Source: Filimonas effusa
GTDB taxonomy: Bacteria > Bacteroidota > Bacteroidia > Chitinophagales > Chitinophagaceae
Assembly (NCBI RefSeq): GCF_004118675.1
Contig: NZ_SDHZ01000001.1
Location: 620,001-684,000, forward strand
Length of the DNA: 64,000 bases
Reading direction: 5' to 3'
The notes under the pieces were generated by a model, which was given only the letters and a program-made list of their open reading frames with translations, did not search any database and was not told the DNA's origin. Every line of letters begins with the position of its first letter. Positions within the stretch are counted from its first letter, which is position 1. The position numbers and the translations under genes were made by a program. Below, in pieces: positions 59,037 through 64,000 of the stretch.

Positions 59037-59427
59037 TTTAATTTAATCTTTGAGGTTTAAGAAGTAAGTATGCGCACCGCGGGCCATTGCTGGCTGCAGT
59101 TGAAGTGAAATAAGAAGCGCTTCTTATGTTCTTGGGAAGTGGAGTGCCGATGGCGGAAGCTTATAAATGCTTCCCAAAACGTCTATTTGCTCCCGTCATC
59201 GTTACTCTTATGAAATCAGATGCTGTACAGTAAAACCAGTTAGCTAATATGGCTTCATTTGATTTCTAACTCAAAGATAGAACGGTATAAGTCGTTGATA
59301 AACAATTGTTCCGATCATTCCGGTCTTTCCTGGAATTCCGGCGGTAATTCCGGGAAATCCTCTGGAAGAGCCAGAATGCTTGGAATAAATTCCGATAATT
59401 CCTTTTAGTATAGTTAATATTTAAATT
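59037..59427. other. Divergent intergenic region with TTCCG motif cluster
   Basis: A 391-bp gap between the minus-strand kinase operon and the plus-strand orphan gene. It contains GGGAAG/CTTCCC (59131-59136 and 59171-59176 approximately) as a possible hairpin and the TTCCG cluster at 59309-59402. No exact TAnnTTTG match was found on the plus strand. Confidence 0.55.
59309..59402. repeat. Cluster of TTCCG motifs, possible operator array
   Basis: Five TTCCG copies start at 59309, 59318, 59336, 59348 and 59390, with a sixth partial copy (TTCC) at 59399. Four are preceded by an A and two form GGAATTCC- or AATTCCGG-type near-palindromes. Several spacings are 9 or 18 bp. The cluster ends 26 bp before the ATG of the orphan gene and may be a regulator binding region. 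Confidence 0.45.
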
Positions 59428-60513
59428 ATGTCTTATAGAGATTGCGTCAGAAACGAGTACTATAGAAAAAGGAAAGCCAATCAGCTTTCCGTAAAAATGA
59501 TAGAACTAAAACGTTCAGGTATCAGAGAAGAATGCTTGGCGCTTTTAGAGCAGCGATGTGAAAACGGCGATGAAAATATATTATGGGCAATATTTGGTCC
59601 GGCAGATAAAGGTTCCTCTCTTAAAGAGATGATTTATAAGTATGATATAGATAGATTTCGACCTTTGGTGAAATTCTTGAGAGAAAATACAGGGATCAGA
59701 GATTTGGAGGATATTGACTTTTTAGCATGGCTGATTGATTTTCAGCCGAGGCCTTATAAGATAGACGTAGATTATCTGGCATTGGATCGGAAAAGGGAAT
59801 CTGAAGTAATGGCTGCTCAGGAGGAAAATGTAAATGCCCGCGGCAGAGATAATATTCCGAAAGGTTTGCCCGTTGCGATTATAGAGCCTGTGGAAGAACC
59901 TGATTTGCCTGAGGGAGGGGGAATATCTGCTGGAGAAGCGCCGGTTAGACCAGGAAAAGATAGTACTGGTGAAGGCGTTAAAGTCGGAGTAACGCTAACT
60001 TCGAAACTTGAAAATCAGGAGGAAGGTATCGGGAAAGATTTCTTTACAGAAAGCAAAGCGCGTTTTAGAAGGTTGACAGCCTGGTTCTATGCTAGTAAAG
60101 CTATAAGACCTGCAATGCTAATGATAATTGCCTCTATGATTGCTTACTTTTTGTCCATAGACGAACCTCGGGAACAATCATGTATGTACTGGAAAGACGA
60201 TCATTTTCAATCTGCTCCATGTTATCTGAACATACCAGGAGCATCTCTTATAGCATTGGATGCTCAAAAAGCAAATAATTTCCGGAAAATCACCGACTGG
60301 CGCACCATTACTCCTAAAGACATAGGCGTGGTTTTTTATGGGAAAAGTGTAGATACTGGTGTAAATATTGAATTATTTACCTGCTATGGCATACATCCTG
60401 TCAATCCCAATATAAAGCTGAAACCAGTGACAAAATATATCTATGGTAGATACATAGAGCCTAAAATCAAATTACTTCAGGATTCAAGTAAAAGCCTTAC
60501 GTTGAATCAATAA
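59428..60513 (+). CDS. Orphan single-pass membrane protein, 361 aa
   Basis: I do not recognise a family. The N-terminal 130 residues are helical and charged, with LAWLIDFQPRPYKIDVDYLAL. Residues 150-205 form a Pro/Glu/Gly-rich linker, and one transmembrane helix spans about 228-245 (AMLMIIASMIAYFLSI). The C-terminal 115 residues carry three Cys (EQSCMYWKDD, SAPCYLNI, LFTCYGIHP) and many aromatics. The gene is visibly more AT-rich than most neighbours. It is divergent from the kinase operon and shares its regulatory region. Confidence 0.65.
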   Translation: MSYRDCVRNEYYRKRKANQLSVKMIELKRSGIREECLALLEQRCENGDENILWAIFGPADKGSSLKEMIYKYDIDRFRPLVKFLRENTGIRDLEDIDFLAWLIDFQPRPYKIDVDYLALDRKRESEVMAAQEENVNARGRDNIPKGLPVAIIEPVEEPDLPEGGGISAGEAPVRPGKDSTGEGVKVGVTLTSKLENQEEGIGKDFFTESKARFRRLTAWFYASKAIRPAMLMIIASMIAYFLSIDEPREQSCMYWKDDHFQSAPCYLNIPGASLIALDAQKANNFRKITDWRTITPKDIGVVFYGKSVDTGVNIELFTCYGIHPVNPNIKLKPVTKYIYGRYIEPKIKLLQDSSKSLTLNQ

Positions 60514-60612
60514 CTCTGCTCCATCAAAACCCTGCCGGTAAAATCCGCACAAATGCACCTGACAGCAAAATTTGCGGCAAACTTCTTGTCTTGTAATTGG
60601 GACGCCCGTTTC

Positions 60613-60635
60613 TTCCGGGGGCCAGGCCCCCGGAA
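60613..60635. terminator. GC-rich hairpin between convergent genes
   Basis: TTCCGGGGG (60613-60621) pairs with CCCCCGGAA (60627-60635) around CCAGG. It lies between the orphan gene and the convergent desaturase and probably limits read-through, although no T-tract follows. Confidence 0.5.
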
Positions 60636-60720
60636 ACTTCTTCTCCTCCCATCTACGAAAAACTACGCTTTATATACGGGCCTTAAAGCCGGAGTAAACC
60701 TGCCCATAACCACCACACAT

Positions 60721-61773
60721 TTACACTTCGCCGCCTGTCCTTCGCCTCCCCGCCACAAAAGGGGTATGATACCGCTCTAAAAACTGCTTGCGCGAATCCT
60801 TATAACTGCTCACGCCGCCAATCAATTTAAGCACCCGTATATAATACCACGCCAGATCTAACTGGTAAGGCAGAAATCCCGAACGCGCACTGGAAGGATA
60901 CAGATGATGATTATTATGCCATTCACCCGCTACATATCCCGGCCATAACTGGTTAATAGAATTATCATGACGATTATAATCTATCCCATCCCGCTGCTTA
61001 TCTTTCTCTCCCTTGGCATGACCTTCATAATTAAACGTCCTTACACCCACTGCCCAGAAAAAGGCGCCCCCGAATAAAGCACAGGCCAGCCCATGACCGC
61101 CCAGCAGGTAAAACACGCCATACCAGAATCCCCAGTTCAGCACCCAATGAAGAATGGTCTGCGATGGCCTTGCAACAGATCCCCATTTCTGATACTGCCT
61201 GAAGTCATTGCTCCGCACACCGGTATGTTTCATTAACCCCAATACCCTGTTATAATCCTTCTCATCCAGGCTCCTCGATATAGGCTGATGATTAACATCT
61301 GCCAGGAAACAATAAAGAAAACCGCCTGAAGCGTTATAAGGATCGCCCGGCTGATCCGATTTTGCATGATGTACATGATGCGAAATAACATAGATCTCTT
61401 CCGGTATGATCTTCAGCGATAAATTACGCGTCACAAAACGCCAGAAACGATTGCTGAACACATAAGCCCGGTGGGTGCAATAACGATGATGCCAGATCGT
61501 TCCATGTGTCCCCATCAGTACCATGCTGTAAAGAAAACCCGCCAGCAGAAAAAGCCAACTGAAATGAAATACCACGAAGAACACAAAAAAAGGCAGCAAC
61601 GCCACCACCTTAAACCAGCTGAAAAATGATAACCAGTTTTTCCGGTTACTAAAAACGTTTAATCGCGAAACAAACTCCCCCAATAACTTACGTTTCGAAG
61701 GAACAGAAAGCGCGCCAGAAGTATCCGTCCACCCATAAGATGGCCTTTCCAGCACATGATCTAAAAAAGACAT
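60721..61773 (-). CDS. Fatty acid desaturase (acyl-CoA delta-9-type)
   Basis: This 350-residue membrane di-iron enzyme has the three His boxes of the family: HHRYCTHRAYVF, HHVHHAKSDQPGDP and EWHNNHHLYPSSARSGF. Two hydrophobic hairpins surround them (VVALLPFFVFFVVFHFSWLFLLAGF and WGFWYGVFYLLGG). It inserts a cis double bond into a saturated acyl chain using O2 and an electron donor, adjusting membrane fluidity. The electron-transfer partner is not encoded nearby. It is a single gene, divergently spaced from neighbours. Confidence 0.9.
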   Translation of the reverse strand: MSFLDHVLERPSYGWTDTSGALSVPSKRKLLGEFVSRLNVFSNRKNWLSFFSWFKVVALLPFFVFFVVFHFSWLFLLAGFLYSMVLMGTHGTIWHHRYCTHRAYVFSNRFWRFVTRNLSLKIIPEEIYVISHHVHHAKSDQPGDPYNASGGFLYCFLADVNHQPISRSLDEKDYNRVLGLMKHTGVRSNDFRQYQKWGSVARPSQTILHWVLNWGFWYGVFYLLGGHGLACALFGGAFFWAVGVRTFNYEGHAKGEKDKQRDGIDYNRHDNSINQLWPGYVAGEWHNNHHLYPSSARSGFLPYQLDLAWYYIRVLKLIGGVSSYKDSRKQFLERYHTPFVAGRRRTGGEV

Positions 61774-61937
61774 GAAGAAAAATTGAAATGATGAATTTGG
61801 TTATGTTATCAGACAACAAAGACTAATGCGAAACTATGGAAGACATAGTGGTTTATACAGAATCCTTCGCGATGTGACCCTAACAAGATAGACTATTTTC
61901 CCGGTCTGCCAGCTTGCAGCCTTTTCTTAATGCGCTT

Positions 61938-62720
61938 TTAACATATTTCCTTCACACTCACCTCCATTTTGTTAAGAAATACACTCCCAAAATGACTGGC
62001 AAAAGCCACATCTGCCGCATCCCGCCCATAAGCCATAATAATACGGCCGCCCACAGGCTTTTCCATCAAAGCATCAAACGTATACCACCGCCCGCCCACA
62101 TAAGCCTCAAACCAGGCGTGCAGATCCATTGGCTTTAAATCATGCAGGTAACCTACCACCATCCGGGCCGGTATGTCCAGGTTTCGGCAAAGCGCAATAG
62201 AAGCATGTGTATAATCACGGCATACACCCGTTTTACTTTGCAGGACATCCAATGCGCTGGTAGAACTGTTGGTAGTACCATATTCCCGTGAAAAATGAGC
62301 ATAAACCCATTGCCGGATAGCCTCAACCTGCGCATAACCAGGTGATACGCCCTCGACTATCCGGCTCGCCAGCTCCGTAACCTTGTCCGATTCACAATAC
62401 CTGCTGGGAAGGAGAAACTGTAACACATGATCCGGCAGCGCCTCTACAGGAGTATACACGGCACTCATGTCTACATCGATGCAAGCATCGCATTCCGCAA
62501 CAACACTGGTCTCCAGCGTAAAATTACCCGCAGGGATTATAATACGTTGACATATATTACCATACCCGTCTACATACTCGTTGATAGGCACCTGCGGCGT
62601 AGTCCAAAAAGCCTCCTGCCTGATAAACTGCCCCGGCCCGCTCTTGGAACGTAACATGAATATACTGGTAACCGGGGCATCCGCGTACATCTCAAAATAG
62701 GACGAAGCTTGTAACAACAT
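61938..62720 (-). CDS. Transglutaminase-like family protein
   Basis: This 260-residue cytoplasmic protein has an N-terminal beta-domain (about 1-135, the transglutaminase N-terminal region). A papain-like core follows with the catalytic triad in TGVCRDYTHASIALCR (Cys), DLHAWFEAYVGGRWY (His) and TFDAL (Asp). The family includes proteases and peptide-modifying enzymes of unknown substrate. The start at 62720 is preferred: an alternative TTG at 62726 lies inside the -7 element at 62724-62731. Confidence 0.88.
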   Translation of the reverse strand: MLLQASSYFEMYADAPVTSIFMLRSKSGPGQFIRQEAFWTTPQVPINEYVDGYGNICQRIIIPAGNFTLETSVVAECDACIDVDMSAVYTPVEALPDHVLQFLLPSRYCESDKVTELASRIVEGVSPGYAQVEAIRQWVYAHFSREYGTTNSSTSALDVLQSKTGVCRDYTHASIALCRNLDIPARMVVGYLHDLKPMDLHAWFEAYVGGRWYTFDALMEKPVGGRIIMAYGRDAADVAFASHFGSVFLNKMEVSVKEIC

Positions 62721-62723
62721 AGC

Positions 62724-62731
62724 CAAATATA
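62724..62731 (-). promoter_or_regulatory. -7 promoter element TATATTTG (minus strand), 3 nt before the ATG
   Basis: Exact TAnnTTTG match on the minus strand. With only 3 nt between the box and the ATG at 62720, the transglutaminase mRNA would be leaderless or nearly so. Confidence 0.6.
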
Positions 62732-62852
62732 CCTTTATCCAACCGCAACGCCGGCATTATCTCAATGAACATCCCATTGCAATTGTTACCAAATGACAAC
62801 TGGCGCTATCTGTTACTGCGCCAACTTTACATGAAATCTAAAAAGCGAAAAA

Positions 62853-63590
62853 ATGAAAACCGTACTAATTACAGGAGCTACCAGGGGAATAGGAAAGGAA
62901 ATTGCCAGGCAATTGGCGGAAAAAGGCCTGTTTGTATATATCGGCAGCCGCAATATCGAAAAAGGCATAGAAGTAGAAAACCAATTCAAAAACCAGGGAG
63001 TCTCTAATATTAAAGCCATTGAAATAGACGTCACCAACCCCGGCACCATCCTGTCTGCCAAAGAGCAGATCGAAGCGGAACAGGGAAAGCTGGACATCCT
63101 CATCAATAATGCCGGTATTCTCGGTGGCGTTCCGCAAAAAGCGTCCGATACGCCGGTAGATGCCATCCGCGAAGTCTTCGATACCAATTTCTTTGGAGTC
63201 ATCAGTGTAACCCAAACCTTCCTCGATCTCCTCCGGAAATCAGATTCCCCCCGCATCAGTAATATTACATCCGGGCTGGGTTCCCTCACTCTCCACAGCG
63301 ATCCCGGTTGGCCTTATTACGATGTAAAAGGCACCAGTTACGTTCCATCTAAAACAGCACTAAATGCCTATACGGTTGTACTGGCTTACGAACTAAAGGA
63401 TACGCCGTTTAAAGTAAATGCAATAGATCCGGGTTACACCGCTACGGATTTCAACAACCACTCAGGCCATCTGTCCCCCGAAAATGCTGCCGCTTTTATC
63501 ATTAAACATACGCTGACGTCAGAAGACGCGCCCACAGGCAAATTCTTCAGCAACGATATAAAAGACGAAAGCGAACAAAGCCCCTGGTAG
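62853..63590 (+). CDS. Short-chain dehydrogenase/reductase (SDR)
   Basis: This 245-residue classical SDR has VLITGATRGIGKEIARQLAE (TGxxxGIG loop), NNAG in ILINNAGILGG, the catalytic Ser in ITSGLGSL, and YVPSK as YxxxK. Length and motifs match NADPH-dependent carbonyl reductases. The substrate is unknown. The gene is divergent from the transglutaminase and lies 132 bp upstream of a Crp/Fnr-type regulator in the same direction. It ends with a hydrophilic tail (SNDIKDESEQSPW). Confidence 0.9.
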   Translation: MKTVLITGATRGIGKEIARQLAEKGLFVYIGSRNIEKGIEVENQFKNQGVSNIKAIEIDVTNPGTILSAKEQIEAEQGKLDILINNAGILGGVPQKASDTPVDAIREVFDTNFFGVISVTQTFLDLLRKSDSPRISNITSGLGSLTLHSDPGWPYYDVKGTSYVPSKTALNAYTVVLAYELKDTPFKVNAIDPGYTATDFNNHSGHLSPENAAAFIIKHTLTSEDAPTGKFFSNDIKDESEQSPW

Positions 63591-63722
63591 TAAGAAGTAA
63601 TAGCCTGTCCGGAGATACTGTGTGCCGGTATCGTTTCTAAGTAACTGGTATCGGCATACAGTAATATTGTATGAAAACAGCCTTATCTTTAAATATCTGG
63701 CCCCATGATAAAATAGAAACGA

Positions 63723-64000
63723 ATGAATAGTGAACCACTCATCAACTACCTTTTACAGTTCGGCTCCCTGAATCAGCAACAGATCGATTTAATCAACGCC
63801 TCACTAACGGTCAGAAATTACAAAGCCGATGCTTATTTTCTCAAAGCCGGCCAGGTGTCCAGGGAAATCGGGTTTATAATAAAAGGAGTGGTAAGGGTTT
63901 GTTATTATGATAATGAAGGAAATGAGATCACCCGCTACTTTATTGATGAAAATAATTTTCTGGTAGATATTGAAAGCTATAACGCAGGCATCCCTTCTAT
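63723..64000 (+). CDS. Crp/Fnr family transcriptional regulator, N-terminal part (3' end outside window)
   Basis: The ATG at 63723 opens a frame that continues past the window edge, giving 92 residues. They correspond to the cyclic-nucleotide-binding beta-roll: LKAGQVSREIGFIIKGVVRVCYY and the DNEGNEITRYFIDENNFLVD strands, typical of Bacteroidota Crp/Fnr-like regulators. The DNA-binding domain is not in the window. Its neighbour, the SDR gene, may be its target, as such pairs are common. Confidence 0.82.
   Translation, partial: MNSEPLINYLLQFGSLNQQQIDLINASLTVRNYKADAYFLKAGQVSREIGFIIKGVVRVCYYDNEGNEITRYFIDENNFLVDIESYNAGIPS

Noticed and set aside
58824-59060. 78-codon plus-strand frame
   Set aside because: Rich in Arg/Trp because it is antisense to the polyproline codons of the minus-strand small gene.
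1-64000. Mobile element, phage or IS boundaries
   Set aside because: No transposase, integrase, resolvase or terminal inverted repeat was recognised on either strand.

Overview
The window looks like chromosome of a Bacteroidota bacterium, probably family Chitinophagaceae. Support comes from a SusC/SusD pair behind an ECF sigma factor and FecR-type anti-sigma factor, LytS/LytTR and TPR-type sensor systems, DUF6377, DUF4369-TlpA and KTSC-like proteins, A-rich sequence instead of strong Shine-Dalgarno sites, and repeated matches to the Bacteroidota promoter (TTG, about 18-19 nt, TAnnTTTG). No insertion sequence, phage gene, CRISPR array or rRNA was seen. Both edges cut a gene: a LytTR regulator on the left and a Crp/Fnr regulator on the right.

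Layout. 1-16 kb: SET-domain protein, RarD-like permease, peptidase E, CDF metal exporter, DUF6377 regulator, GH3 beta-glucosidase, D15-type outer-membrane protein, several Rossmann-fold oxidoreductases, and two Crp/Fnr regulators, the second just upstream of the di-iron repair protein RIC. 16-24 kb: TlpA-type thioredoxin, acyltransferase-3, SDR and Gfo/Idh/MocA enzymes, GH2 hydrolase. 24-31 kb: TolC, HlyD-type adaptor, MacB/LolE-type permease and LolD-type ATPase, followed by a predicted outer-membrane barrel and a LytS/LytTR pair with its own promoter. 31-38 kb: KAS III-like enzyme, cold-shock protein, UvrD-like helicase, pectate lyase, SIMPL lipoprotein. 38.6-47.8 kb: ECF sigma, FecR, SusC, SusD and a large Gln-rich thioredoxin, a glycan or polymer uptake locus. 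52.6-59 kb: a minus-strand run of a TPR histidine kinase, response regulator, two small Cys proteins, a PLD-like membrane protein, a vWA-like lipoprotein and a KTSC-like protein. 59-64 kb: an orphan membrane protein, fatty acid desaturase, transglutaminase and SDR.

The most unusual locus is 48.1-50.1 kb. A consensus promoter is followed by a 29-codon leader peptide whose 3' end overlaps one arm of an antiterminator that competes with an intrinsic terminator. Beyond the terminator lies about 570 bp of densely structured non-coding sequence. It contains two back-to-back, circularly permuted tRNA-like domains in the order T-arm, 3' acceptor strand, short loop, 5' acceptor strand, D-arm. The second also carries a complete anticodon arm with a UAG (Leu) anticodon. 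A slipin (SPFH/band-7) gene and a strong terminator follow. The closed acceptor end is the topology described for bacterial YrlA Y RNAs, but no Ro60/Rsr or RtcB gene is in the window. I read it as one transcription unit in which a translation-sensing attenuator gates a tRNA-mimic RNA and a membrane scaffold protein. The elements are visible in the sequence; the function is inference.
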